A program made the translations under genes and the position numbers. The notes beneath the pieces are model-generated. The model did no database searches, was not told where the DNA came from, and was given only the letters and a program-made list of their open reading frames with translations. This document shows, one piece after another, positions 47,990-59,753 of a stretch of DNA of 64,000 bases (position 1 is the stretch's first letter; every line of letters starts with the position of its first letter). This stretch comes from Chloromonas sp. AAM2 (taxonomy: Eukaryota > Chlorophyta > Chlorophyceae > Chlamydomonadales > Chlamydomonadaceae). The stretch covers positions 1 through 64,000 of the forward strand of contig QAXH01005204.1 in the NCBI GenBank assembly GCA_004335635.1. The letters are read 5' to 3'.

Positions 47990-50900
47990 GCACACGCACA
48001 CCAACCTGTGCCTGCGTCCCACAGCCTGAGCGACCTGTCCGATCCGGCCGCCAGCACCAGCGACCCATCCGCAACAAACCCCACATCATTGACGCCCGCT
48101 GCCATGCCCGTCAGCTGAAGGTGTGCGCCCGCCCCCGAGCGCACGACCGTCAGATCCCACACGCTCACCAGGTGATCGGCACCCCCAGAGGCCATCAGAT
48201 GACCTGGAAAATAGTGGCAAAGGTGGCGGTTGTTAGGGGCTGGGAGGTGCATTGCACGCTGTGCTTTGGGTGAACTGGTGCACAAACATCAGACGGTAAC
48301 CGCAGGCCGGCATGGCAGCTGTAAAGGTTGAAAGGTTGTTGCTTGACTTCTCGTAAATCCATCATTCGGAGTATTACTACATTCCTCCTGTCGCCCTGCC
48401 CTTCCTCCTGCCTCGGCCCGTTCAGCTTACCGGTTTGCTGCATGGCTAGCCCCGAGCACCCGCCCTTGTGGCAAGGCGACACGCGGTAGGGCGCCTGAGG
48501 CAGTTTCCGTTCCGCATCCGAACTCCCGCCCTGCCTGCCCAGCCCCGGGCCGCCCGGCTGTGACAGCGCCATTAGTTCCCGCAGACCCAGCGGTGCCGGC
48601 CCTGCTTCCATCCCACCCTCCGCTCCCGCAGCGCCCATCGCCGGGAGATTGATCATGTCCCATGTGCCTGTTGCGTTGGTGGAATCCGCTGTCAGCAACG
48701 CCCGCGCCGCGCCTGCACCTGTGGAGCTGGCTTCCTCTGCTTGGTTGCCGGGTGAAGCCGCCATGCCGGCCCCGGCCCCGGCCGCGCTCGCAACGGCGTC
48801 CCTGGACGGGGACAGCGGGACGCCTGCAGGAAGTGCGGGCTGCGGGAGGGCGGTGGACACTGGCTGTGGTGGCGCCTGGGCGGTGGTGGAGTGGGCACGG
48901 CCAAACACACGCCCAAGCACTGCAGGCGCAGTGAAACCGCCGGCAACCGCTTTCAGTTGCGAGGTGCTACCCCCGAGCCAGCTGGCCCCGTTTCCGCTGC
49001 CTGTCCGGCCGCTGTCCGCTGGAGTGCTGGACAGCTGAGGCATGGGCTGGCCAGCAGCAGGGGGACCCAAGCCCACAGCAGCAGCTGCTGCCTACAGCAA
49101 CATCATGGCCACAACACACATCACACCTCATACACTGCCACGGCTGCTGGTGGTGATATGCATACATGCATATGCATACATGCAAGCAATGCAAGCATAT
49201 GCATACATACAATTCAGTAAATCTAGCTGCTTTCTACTTAACCGCTGACCTGCAGTGTTTGCGCCGCCATGACGCCCGCCTTGTTGCGAATGAGTTGGGC
49301 CGCCTCCCGCTCCGCCTCCGCCTCGCGCTTCACAGCGTGCACCTCCGCTAGCTGAAACGCACATGCACACACACGCACGCACGTACGAGAACGCATCTTG
49401 GGCTCCAAACAGTTATTCCTACCAACACCAGACTGCGCAGCACAAGATAGCTGCGTACACTAGTGTTGCAAACAGAGGCAGCAGATTGTCGATTGTGACC
49501 AAATGCCCAAGGACTGCGCTCCAATCACGTGTGTGTGACCAACCAACCGAGTCAGTGCTCAAGGCCCACATGCAGAGCTATGGTGGCCACCTGCACAGCA
49601 CACGCCTGGGCATGGTGTAATTGCAAGTCTGCATTGAAAATGTGTGCGTCACCAACAAGTGGTGGGCAGTTATGTTCATCCTCTGTCCGCTTGCTCCTGA
49701 CTGACCTCTCTCGGTCGCTCACTCACCATCTCATCATGAATTTTGTTAATTTCATTCATCCGTTCAATCTCCTTCTCTTTGAGGTCCACCAGTCGCCGGC
49801 TGAGTCCGGCGTTCTCGGCCCTCAGTCTCTCGGCCTCCACCAGCGCTGACTCACGCAGCTCAAGACTCGTCTGAACGGGCAACAACAGGGCGCCCGTGAG
49901 CATGTCAAAGAACTGACACATGCGGCCTGAGCATTGTTCGTGCCGTGCGCACAAACTGGGACAGGCGCAAAAAACGCCAAATCAAACAGCTGGAAAGCAG
50001 GCGTTGAACGTTGTTGTGGGTGCTGAGCACGTGGAAACAGTCTTACACACGGAAAAGGGACAGGGCTCTCTCAGCTTGTGTGCATACAGTCATCTAGGCG
50101 CCAAATCACAAGAGCAGACGGACATCAGAAAGCAGGAATCTTGATCAACTGGAGCCCGCTTGTCACAACTGATCAGTATGGACAAAGCACCTGCTCCATC
50201 CGTCCACCCTGCGCCCCGTTGGGAGCCAGAGGGTCCCTCAGCCAAAAAGTAAAAAAACGGTTGAGGTTTGAGGCGTCTTACGTTGGCGTCCGACACAAAA
50301 CTCACGTACACTACAGCCTTCCATTTCGGTTTGGCAAAGCGGTCAGGAGCGCACGGCTTGCAACCCCTCTGTAAGCTCACAGTTCAAAAGGCAGGCAAAT
50401 CTGTACCACTGAAGCCTGCTTGTCCGGCACTCTATCTTCCCTTGACACAGCCATCGGGGGCACCAGCCTATTAGTTTGAACAGCACGCTCCATCTTCCCT
50501 TAACACAGCCATCGGGGCCTTGCCCTCCCAAGAAAAAGTAAGGAAAGGTCAGGGCTAGAAGGGCCATCCTCCTTGTCACGTGTGGCCCTCTCAGGCCCGT
50601 CCCATCGGGAGTCAGCGGGCCCCTCAGCCAAAATCAGAAACAGAGAAATTGAGATGAGGTTTAAATGACCTTAATCTCCTCGGCCCGGTAGAAATCGGAG
50701 CAGGAGGGTCAGGGTTCAGGGGGCCCCACTCCCTGCTCACCTGCACCTCGCTTGCCGCCGCCACTCGCGCGGCCCGCTCGTGCTCCAGGGCTGTCGAGGT
50801 CTGCGCCAGGGCGTCGCGCACGAGGGACGCCTCCGACCGCACCTGACACACGCACACGCCACACAAGCAAAACGATTCAAGCAATGGTCATCGCGCGTCT

Positions 50901-53232
50901 GTCGCGCAATCATCGAGAGCATTTACATGTAGCAGCGTGCGTCATTACATGGACTGCAGTACATGGATTTGCCTGACAGCGCACAACTCAGGTAGTGATT
51001 GTGGCGCAACCTGCCAACCATGTTGAGAGCCTTAGAGTGTACGCCCACAGATCAGGCCTTGCTTGCGCCAACGGCACAGTGTCCGCACCATCTGATGCCT
51101 TGCCACCTCATCAACCTGGCTGCCCGCCCTGAATGCGTTCGCATGCTGCACTTGTGACCAACTGGCAGCCTGGACGTGTCCCAACTGTACGGGGAGTGCA
51201 ACTCCGTGGTTGTGCTCTCCAACACATCCCCTGTACTCTCTGTACCCCAGACAGCCCTTCCTTCCCGGCACCCGCAGTCGGTCAGTTTTTTTGTCAAGTT
51301 GTTCTGTGCCCTCCACAAGTCATAACCTTGACAGTTGCGCACTGTAACTGAGCAAACTGGCTGGCTAGTTGTGCCACCGACGGCCCCCTCTTGTTCACTT
51401 GCCCTGCGCCCGCCAGCATGCTCCGGCCGCCCCGCCCACCGTTTTGTACTTCATGTGCCTGTACTTGTACTTTCTGTGCTTGTGTTTGTTCTTCTTGCGT
51501 CCCAGTCAGCCCTTCCCACCCAGGTAGTAGCAGACAGTCCTGTGCGCTCCACCCCGGCCTGTCCCGTCCCGACCCGCCCTGCCCCGCCCCACCCCGCCCA
51601 CGCCCGCANNNNNNNNNNNNNNNNNNNNNNNNNNNNNNNNNNNNNNNNNNNNNNNNNNNNNNNNNNNNNNNNNNNNNNNNNNNNNNNNNNNNNNNNNNNN
51701 NNNNNNNNNNNNNNNNNNNNNNNNNNNNNNNNNNNNNNNNNNNNNNNNNNNNNNNNNNNNNNNNNNNNNNNNNNNNNNNNNNNNNNNNNNNNNNNNNNNN
51801 NNNNNNNNNNNNNNNNNNNNNNNNNNNNNNNNNNNNNNNNNNNNNNNNNNNNNNNNNNNNNNNNNNNNNNNNNNNNNNNNNNNNNNNNNNNNNNNNNNNN
51901 NNNNNNNNNNNNNNNNNNNNNNNNNNNNNNNNNNNNNNNNNNNNNNNNNNNNNNNNNNNNNNNNNNNNNNNNNNNNNNNNNNNNNNNNNNNNNNNNNNNN
52001 NNNNNNNNNNNNNNNNNNNNNNNNNNNNNNNNNNNNNNNNNNNNNNNNNNNNNNNNNNNNNNNNNNNNNNNNNNNNNNNNNNNNNNNNNNNNNNNNNNNN
52101 NNNNNNNNNNNNNNNNNNNNNNNNNNNNNNNNNNNNNNNNNNNNNNNNNNNNNNNNNNNNNNNNNNNNNNNNNNNNNNNNNNNNNNNNNNNNNNNNNNNN
52201 NNNNNNNNNNNNNNNNNNNNNNNNNNNNNNNNNNNNNNNNNNNNNNNNNNNNNNNNNNNNNNNNNNNNNNNNNNNNNNNNNNNNNNNNNNNNNNNNNNNN
52301 NNNNNNNNNNNNNNNNNNNNNNNNNNNNNNNNNNNNNNNNNNNNNNNNNNNNNNNNNNNNNNNNNNNNNNNNNNNNNNNNNNNNNNNNNNNNNNNNNNNN
52401 NNNNNNNNNNNNNNNNNNNNNNNNNNNNNNNNNNNNNNNNNNNNNNNNNNNNNNNNNNNNNNNNNNNNNNNNNNNNNNNNNNNNNNNNNNNNNNNNNNNN
52501 NNNNNNNNNNNNNNNNNNNNNNNNNNNNNNNNNNNNNNNNNNNNNNNNNNNNNNNNNNNNNNNNNNNNNNNNNNNTGGCTCTACACGCCTGTGAGATGGC
52601 TCTACACGCCTGTGAGATGGCTCTACACGCCTGTGAGATGGCTCTACACGCCTGTGAGTGCGCTCTACACGCCTGTGAGATGGCTCTACACGCCTGTGAG
52701 ATGGCTCTACACGCCTGTGAGATGGCTCTACACGCCTGTGCGTGCTTCCCTGTACCTTTGCCTTCCACTCCGCTGCCTTGGCTTCATCCGCAATGCGCAG
52801 TCGGTCCAGCAGCCCTGCCACCTCATCCCGCAGCTCAGCCGCCTCCTTGTCCAACTGAGCACAACGAACCTGGGGGAGCACACACGTGCAGGCAGGCTGC
52901 ACTGATGGAGAAGGATGAGGTTTGATCAACAGATGTGAATGCGAACGTCCGACATCAACAAGGGCAATTCCGTCCCAGGATGCTGCCATCTATGCAACAC
53001 TCTAATCTTTGTACACAGGACTCGGTTGCATATAATCTTAAGCAGTCAGAAACACTCCTTGAGCCCTAGCGTGGCATGGGTATGGAATTACCTGCAACTC
53101 ACGGTTCAACTGCAGACTTGTGCCATATTCATGGACAAGCTGCACGAATGGTTGTGTCTGAGAGGCATGCAGCAGGTGTAGTTGCCGTGTGATAGCTTCT
53201 AGCTGGCTGGCAGAAGCAGCACACTGCTGCAT
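44752..53232 (-). CDS. ATG16: Autophagy protein ATG16 (coiled coil + WD40)
   Basis: ATG16 binds ATG5-ATG12 and directs ATG8 lipidation to the growing autophagosome membrane. Minus-strand exons: 53232-53092, 52869-52756, 50842-50741, 49870-49727, 49351-49250, 49091-48431, 48203-48006, 47207-46998, 46485-46391, 45877-45752, 45558-45432, 45108-45026, 44883-44752; sum 2235 nt (744 aa), all in phase. The N-terminus (LEAITRQLHLLHASQTQPFV) matches the ATG5-interacting helix. A coiled coil follows to about residue 200, including KEKEIERMNEINKIHDEM, then a Gly/Ala/Pro linker of about 220 residues. The WD40 propeller has HTLTGHSGSV, EDRALRLWDLSRGY, GHVDGSVCLWD, KDGSVVLWDF and ADKAGTVAFWSL. A further exon could hide in the assembly gap between 52756 and 50842. 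Confidence 0.88.
44978..45018. repeat. Degenerate telomere-like tract
   Basis: CCCTAAC, CCCTGACCCTAA and CCCAACCCCAA words in an ATG16 intron, with AAAACCCT spacing. Similar short tracts occur at about 32858-32875 and, inverted, about 4640-4670. Confidence 0.4.
47934..48000. repeat. Compound (CT)n(CA)n microsatellite
   Basis: About 18 CT units followed by about 10 CA units. On the minus strand it starts just after the donor GTTGGTGTGC of ATG16 exon 48203-48006. Confidence 0.95.
50150..50640. repeat. Diverged internal duplications in an ATG16 intron
   Basis: CATCTTCCCTTAACACAGCC (50491) has a near copy at 50432, and CCCCTCAGCCAAAA-type segments recur at about 50236 and 50620. Non-coding; probably an eroded mobile element. 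Confidence 0.45.
51609..52575. other. Assembly gap (967 N)
   Basis: Run of N directly followed by a 21-bp minisatellite, inside an ATG16 intron. The repeat very probably caused the gap. Reading frames crossing it are meaningless. Confidence 1.
52576..52742. repeat. 21-bp minisatellite at the gap edge
   Basis: Unit TGGCTCTACACGCCTGTGAG plus A, about eight copies, one with GCGCTCTAC in place of TGGCTCTAC. It ends 14 bases short of the donor of ATG16 exon 52869-52756. Confidence 0.95.
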
Positions 53233-53590
53233 GGCGCCAGATGCCCAGTGGCCTGCTTCACAGCAGTTTTTCAGGCTAGATAAACTCTAGTTTATGCTGC
53301 CCAGCCTGGCTAGCAAGCTAGAGGTCAAATGCCTGGGCAGCATCGTGATGAGAGGCAGCTTTGCGATAACTACCCTAAACTTAGTATAGCCTAGTTTCTG
53401 ATTGGTGTAGCGCTTACTCTTACAGGCCACCAGGTCAGGCCCCTAAACTTGCCCCTAGACATACCTACACCAGGTCAGGTGTTGCCTGAAACGTCTACTC
53501 TGAAACGTGTGCCATGAAAGAAACGTCGAGCGCCAGATTTTCGTGGTTGGCCTGACCCCTGTCGGGTGCCGTAAGCGTAATGGCGAGTAC
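53233..53590. promoter_or_regulatory. Short divergent promoter: ATG16 / response regulator
   Basis: Only 358 bases separate the two predicted start codons. Contains an imperfect inverted arrangement around 53275-53330 (GCTAGATAAACTCTAGT and nearby CTAGC words). No TATA box assigned. Confidence 0.45.
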
Positions 53591-56500
53591 ATGCTACGTT
53601 TGAACAGGCTGGACCCCAAGCCCAGTGCTGGGGTCATGTTGGAATCCGAACACCAGGCTGGTATTTCTGGGGGCAGCAGCGACGCACGGCTGCCCCCAGG
53701 CTTTCCTAAAGGCCTACGCGTTCTAGTCGTAGATGATGACAGCCTTTGCCTCAAGGTCGTGGAGCAGATGCTTCGCAAGTGCGATTACAAAGGTGATGGC
53801 TCGCTCGAGGCAGTAGGGTTGCTGTCCGTTCTGCACCAGCCGCCAACACCCCTCAGATATGAGTGTGATGGTGCATTTGCAGCCACGACATGCATTAACG
53901 GGAGCACCGCCCTGCATTTGCTGCGGGAACGGCCAAGCGATTTCGACTTGGTGCTGTCCGATGTGTACATGCCCGGTAAGCCAGGCAACGGCACACTGTA
54001 GGCCAGCTTCAGTTTACATAAAACAAAATATAGTCAACGGCATGTTCTCTTGGCTTGTAGACATGGACGGGTTCAAGCTCTTGGAGATGGTGGGCTTGGA
54101 AATGGACCTCCCTGTCATCAGTGAGTCGGCGCATAGGAAATCAGCATGCATGCAACCGCCAGCCAGCAAAATACACAGCGCCGCACCCTGGGTGGGATCA
54201 AACACGTGGCCGGAACTGCGCGGCTGCAGTGATGTCTAGCAACGGCGAGACTAGCACCGTGTTGCGGGGAGTCACACACGGAGCAGTGGACTTCTTAATC
54301 AAGCCCGTGCGCATCGAAGAGCTGCGCAATGTGTGGCAGCACGTCATCAGGCGAAGAAGAGAGCTGGTGCGATGAGCGTGCAAGCAACCCTGATCAGAAT
54401 GAACGGTCCATGACAGGCACATGCAGATATTTTGTGTTCTGTGTTCGCTCGCCTGATGGTCTGTAGGTCAAGGAATTGGACAGCGACGAACACAGCCTAG
54501 ACTTGAAAGAGGAGGCAACAGACGGAGGCCGCAAGCGCAAAGAAGCCGGCTTTGCCCCAGGAGACTTGGTGCGTGAGCAACTCAGTCTGGCATTAGCAAT
54601 TGCAACTTTGAGTGCGTGTCCCCACCCAAGAGACATGTTGCTTGCCTGCAGGACCGTGGCGCTGGTGATGATGAATCAAATGCCAGCAAGAAGCCTCGAG
54701 TCACTTGGTCCGTTGAGATGCACCAGAAGTTTGTTGGGGCTGTCAACCAGCTTGGCGTAGACAGTGAGTGTCCCCAAGCAGCCATCAGCAGAGCAGCTTC
54801 GAGCAGCCGCCCCTGTACGCCAGCCCACCCGGCCGCTTGCCTAGCATGTGGCCACCCACACAGCACCATTGCTCCAGCACGGCTGCTTCACTGCATACGT
54901 TTGCTTTCACACGCCATGCTTCTGATTGCTCATCATACAGGCACTGTAGCCACTCTCACATGAAGTCATTCTCTGCGCGCTTGCAGAGGCAGTTCCCAAG
55001 AAAATCTTGGACATCATGAATGTTGACGGTTTGACACGTGAGAACGTGGCGTCACACCTTCAGAAGTACCGGTTATACTTGAAGCGGGTGCAGGGCGTGC
55101 CACCCTCAGGTCCTATCCCAGGGCCAGCAACCACACCCCGCCTGTCCAAACCCGGAGGCCTTGGGGGCATCCACGTGCCTGGCATGCCAGGATTGCAGCC
55201 TCACATCAATGGCAGTGCGTTCGGGGCGCCGGCTGTGCAGTTGGCTGGCAGCGGCAGCGGCGGGATACAGAACGGGCACCAAGGGTTGGCTGGGCCGCTG
55301 GGCCTAGGCTTGACCCCCTCTGGTGCCCCCGCCTCACCAACAGCCGTCGGCTCACCTTCACGGCATCCCAGCCCAGCACCCTTAGCACGGGTAAAGATGG
55401 AGCCAGGGCAACCGGGCGGGCCCAGCGGACCCGTGGGTTTGGGGCAGGGGGTGGGCAGCGGGAATGGCACCCCGCCACCGCTCGGTGGGGACAGCTTCCA
55501 GCAGGGACCTGCACAATTCGGAAATCCTGGAATGCTAGGGGGCCCCATGGGCCTTGGGTCCAACCCTGGACTCAGCCCGCTGCTGGGCCTGCCTCTCAAC
55601 CCTATGAACATGAATCACATGGGCTTGGGAGGGCCGCTTAACATGCCGCCTCTTCCGGGGCATTTAGGTGCGAAGGCTGGGCATGCAGGGCATCTTGTAC
55701 ACACACACACACACACCCCAAAGGAAAAACAAGGCGCGCTCATTTCCAGGCACGTTCCTACCACACCACCACGCACAAAGAGTAGGGTCAACATCAGTCA
55801 GTGCATGTTGCTTCGCACGTCCATAGACTGGCCCATACCTGTACACACGTTGTCATGTCCGTTTTTAGGCACATCACTTGCACTGAAGGGCCTTGTCAAC
55901 GTCAGTTAAGGCCTCATGTGTGAGGCTGCGCATGTCACAGACTGGGACGGCGGCATCCCGGCCAAGGCCACATGCACCCTTATTCCTGTAGTTACCTTGA
56001 CGGCATGCTTGCAGGTATGCTGAATGGTATGCCAGGCGGTCAGCCCGGCATGCCTGGCCTCAATCACATGGGCATGCCCGGGATGCAGGGCATGAACCTC
56101 AACCCGCTCAACTTCATGCCAGGTAAGGGACATGCTACTTTTTAGGACAGCCGGAGCCAGCAAAGGACGTGGTGGCATGCTGGGCATCACGTGGTCTAGG
56201 TTTCATGGCAGCTGGTAGGACATGGGCTAGGAGCGTTGCCAGATGTTCGCACCCTACGCAGTGGACAATTCACAACCATTGCCGTCGGATGCATGCCGTC
56301 ACGTGTTCTTAAAGCCTAGTAGTTGGCCTAGTTGGCCACGCCAATAGCCATGTCATCAGTTGCCCATGCAGTTGACGCCCCAGACGCACATGTAGACGGG
56401 GCAATTGCTACCCTCAGTATACAGGCGCCTGTGCACACAAGTAACGCTCTCCTTGCGTCATACAAGATGCAAGCATCATAGCCACATGCATGGCCAGGTC

Positions 56501-57196
56501 GGCATGTGTTGACTGGCATATGCTTTGCTGTGTGCAGGCATGGGCATGTCTCCGCTCGGCATGGGCAACAACATGATGGGCCCTCCCATGGGCCTCATGC
56601 CCCCGGGCATGAACATGGGCATGGGGATGGGCATGGGCATGGGGCCGCAGGGCATGAGCCAGCCAGGCATGGGCATGAGCATGGGCCAGCAAGGCATGGG
56701 TCACCCCATGCACATGTCCGTAGGCAAGAGCAGCATGAGCAGCATGTCGTCCTTGCAAGGATCCACACCATACATGCCCCCGACATCACCCCTCCCGCCT
56801 CCCATGTCCATGCACCGGGGTCAGTCCATGCCCAACGGTTTCTCCCGGCCGGCTAGCGCGGCGCCACACACGCACACGGGCGTTGGGGCAGGGCCAAGCG
56901 GGGACGCGGGGACGGCCGGAGGCAGCGGGCCCGCCAGCGGGGCGCTAATGCTGGGCGGGCAACCGGACAACGGCGACCCACTAGAAATGGGCGATCTAGC
57001 GGGGCAGCTAGGTGAACTGCTACAGGGTGATGCAGGCGGGCCAGCTGACATGGGGCTGTTGCACATGGGCGACATGGAAGGAGGGTTTCCAGACCTAGAC
57101 GGGCCTGGCGATTTGGATGGGCAAGCGAACTTGGGCCTAGATAACAAGGAACAGGGCAACTTTGACGAGCTCTTCAACTTCATATTGAAGTCGTGA
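53591..57196 (+). CDS. Type-B response regulator (receiver + GARP/Myb)
   Basis: Transcription factor output of a His-to-Asp phosphorelay; nuclear. Exons: 53591-53792, 53883-53975, 54061-54120, 54230-54366, 54467-54568, 54652-54763, 54987-55667, 56015-56122, 56538-57196; sum 2154 nt (717 aa), all in phase. Receiver: acidic pocket VVDDD (48-50), phospho-acceptor Asp94 in [14 protein letters not shown], Lys143 in FLIKPVR. A basic patch GGRKRKE follows. The GARP domain (about 214-270) runs from [20 protein letters not shown] to [16 protein letters not shown], with the diagnostic SHLQKYR. The C-terminal half is Gly/Pro/Met-rich with repeated MGM and GMG words and ends in an acidic stretch ([10 protein letters not shown]), as in activation domains. 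ATG 53636 is an alternative start. Confidence 0.9.
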
Positions 57197-59753
57197 CAGC
57201 GGGGTGTGTTTGCTTGCAAACTCCTTGCATGGCTGCTGCAGCATGTGGGTGCCTCTGCTTCACAACAGGAAGCCACTGTGGGAGCAATGCAAAGCTGGTC
57301 GCTTGCTGGCATGCATGGCCTGAAGGGGGAGTTGTACAGGGCTGCTGGAATCCTGGGGTTATAAGAGGCTCTGCACAAGGTCGGAAACGGTCATACTTGC
57401 AGGCGGTCGGAACTGGATGCATGGGTCCATTGCCATTATGGCCACGCCTGCCCATGGCATGTGGCTGAGCACAGGCCCGGATCGGCTGACCATTGCGGCA
57501 GAATGGGCATGCATGCGGCAATTATCGGCCAGCACTGGGGTAGCACAGCCTGCACTGGGCAAATCCAACGCACACAGCTCCACTGTATTACATGTTCCCT
57601 GTGTGTTGTGCAGCGATGCACGCAAACGGCCTGGCAAACACGTGCATGGCTGAACGGGTGCTGTCTGCAAGCAGGTTGACAAAGACCAAATGTCAGGGCC
57701 AATGTGCCCGGCGTACAAAATTTTTCCCCTTGGAATGTTTACAATACCAGTCTGAAAAGAGCTTATACCGCATGGGAATCGCATGACACCCTTACCTTTT
57801 GCCACCATCCTTCAGTTGCAGCCAGTTCAGGCGTTGCATGCAATATGCTGCCTTATGGCTGTCTTCGCACCGCAACATGCATGATGTTTAAACGCATGCC
57901 ATGTCTGCTCAAACATAGCAGATGCTTACACCAGAACGATGGGCTGTTGTCTGCATTATTATGTTATGACTGTGACACGTGCACGGCCTTACAAGCGTGC
58001 CAGACAAGTGACTCGCATGCACCAGCAGAGTAGGATAAGCTGCATGCAAGGGTTGTTGACCCAACAGCATGCATGTGCAGAAGACGTGCTGCATGCACAC
58101 GCTATCTGTCACTGTTCAGGCAAACACTCCATGCACCTTGTACCAACCGGTGCTGACTGCCTAGGCAATGCGTACTTATGTCCGTGTGGACCCACACATG
58201 TATTGCACATGTCATAAAGTGCATAAAGTTTGACTGTGAACCAGGGCAGCCAAGGCGGGCACTGGGGAATATTTCATGGCCTCAAGCCTGGTCTGTGCGT
58301 TTAATTGTGTTGGCACGCAGTGCCTATATTTTGTTGTGGTGAATCTTGCCCCATGCGCACTCTGTTGGCCTGCTGGTTAGATGAATCAGATGGCAGCACC
58401 AGTCTTTTGTTGCTACTGAGTGCGCCATAAGCGAGTTGTGGGCAGGTCGGACGTGTGGCCCATGGAATGTGCTCTTTGTGATCGCTGGTGCAAAACCATT
58501 GGCCAGGGCGGTTTTGGAGGCCTATCTCAGCGTTTCAGGGGATTAATGCTCCTCAGTCCTGCACCACAAAAAGATGTTTGCCAGTCCTGGGACAATTCTG
58601 GATGTGATTGGTTACCATCATGGCTCAGTCCGCAGTGCACGCCTTTATGTGTGCGGCTTTCTGGTTCTGGATGTCATTGTGGTTTACCTGGTTATTGTAA
58701 ACTAACGCTGTGTAGAAAGGGAGGGGATGAAGAACTGAAGTTGTTTTTTCAGGCTACTGCGAGTATTCAAACACGTGTGAGCCTGCCAGGATGGAATCCT
58801 GATACTGATCGCTGGCCACACATCGCCCAAGCAGCTGCCATTCAAAATTGAGAACTGTAGGCAAGTTTGCCTGTTTTGCTGTAGGGTCCTCTGACTTGTG
58901 TTGGGTACTTTGAGCTTGCATCAGATGTTGGGGACCCGCTACAGCAGCGTGCAGTAGTGGTGACACACTGCTGTCACCCTGTTGTGCATGTAGCCAGAAT
59001 CTCCACCTGGGCGGACAGAATTAACCTATGGAGTAAGCATGGACGAGGATGAGTGACGGGATACCTGCTCGCCGAGCTGCATCTGAAATGAAGCCACCTT
59101 CTGTCACCTGTCATGTATTCAGGCCCATGCTCTTGGTGTCTCAAAAGGCCAGCACACTCAAAAACATCGCAGCAACTGTCGCACAAATCACATTCGCAAA
59201 CAGAGCAGTCCTTGAACCTTGCTTTTGTCTTCCGTTCTCCCTGTGCCATGTACAGGGCCTGAGGCAGCCAAAATGCAGCGATGAACCGCCAATCAGCGCT
59301 GTCGTCCAACTGCTAAAGCCTCAAGACAGCACCAGCATGAGTACAAGGTCAGCCGCTGCATATGACCCACAGTTTCTATACCATTTAGCATGATTACCAC
59401 AATTTTCCTGTTGGGATCCTTTGAAGTACAGTCACTGAGTGATCCAGATCCAGCGCCAAATTGAATGGCAAAACTGGCAGGTATCTGCCTCACAACATCG
59501 ACAGCTGAGCATCAAGGTTGATCACTTTTCATGGCCTCACCAGTGTGCTACATGGGACAGATCAGTCAACACACTCAAGTGCACTACAGGCGTCAGCACA
59601 GGTGGAGCACGAATGTAGCCTTCTCATTAGTAAACTCCAATCACCATGACAAGAAGCGGGAAGACGTACATCTCAAAGTGGTGCGTCACTTGGATGATCA
59701 GCCGCACCATGGCATCCGGGCATGCATTGACCCGTGCATTAGTCCGGGCATCC
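57197..59753. other. Intergenic region, response regulator to ORANGE
   Basis: 2.5 kb between convergent genes. No exon chain seen. Contains TIR element D at about 58566. A Cys-rich frame near 59200 on the minus strand has no splice or family support. Confidence 0.4.
58566..58878. mobile_element. TIR element D, right end eroded
   Basis: Clear left end: AAAAAGATGTTTGCCAGTCC then TGGGACAATTCTGG at 58568-58600. At 58844-58870 the words AAAATTG, AGAACTG and GGCAA appear in the order expected of the inverted right end but with deletions and insertions. Confidence 0.5.

Noticed and set aside
48195..49038. Long plus-strand frames over the ATG16 linker exon
   Set aside because: The minus strand has matching splice sites and continues in phase into WD40 repeats; the plus-strand frames are shadows of GC-rich coding DNA.
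52576..52742. CRISPR-like array
   Set aside because: Units are contiguous without spacers and the DNA is eukaryotic; it is a minisatellite.
51335..52989. Frames of 400-500 residues crossing the gap
   Set aside because: They are mostly translated N and have no biological meaning.
58420..58851. 143-residue plus-strand frame
   Set aside because: It runs through TIR element D and starts in non-coding flank; it is a chance frame.
58974..59309. Cys-rich minus-strand frame
   Set aside because: It lies downstream of the ORANGE stop, with no splice sites, no known motif and no codon bias like that of its neighbours.
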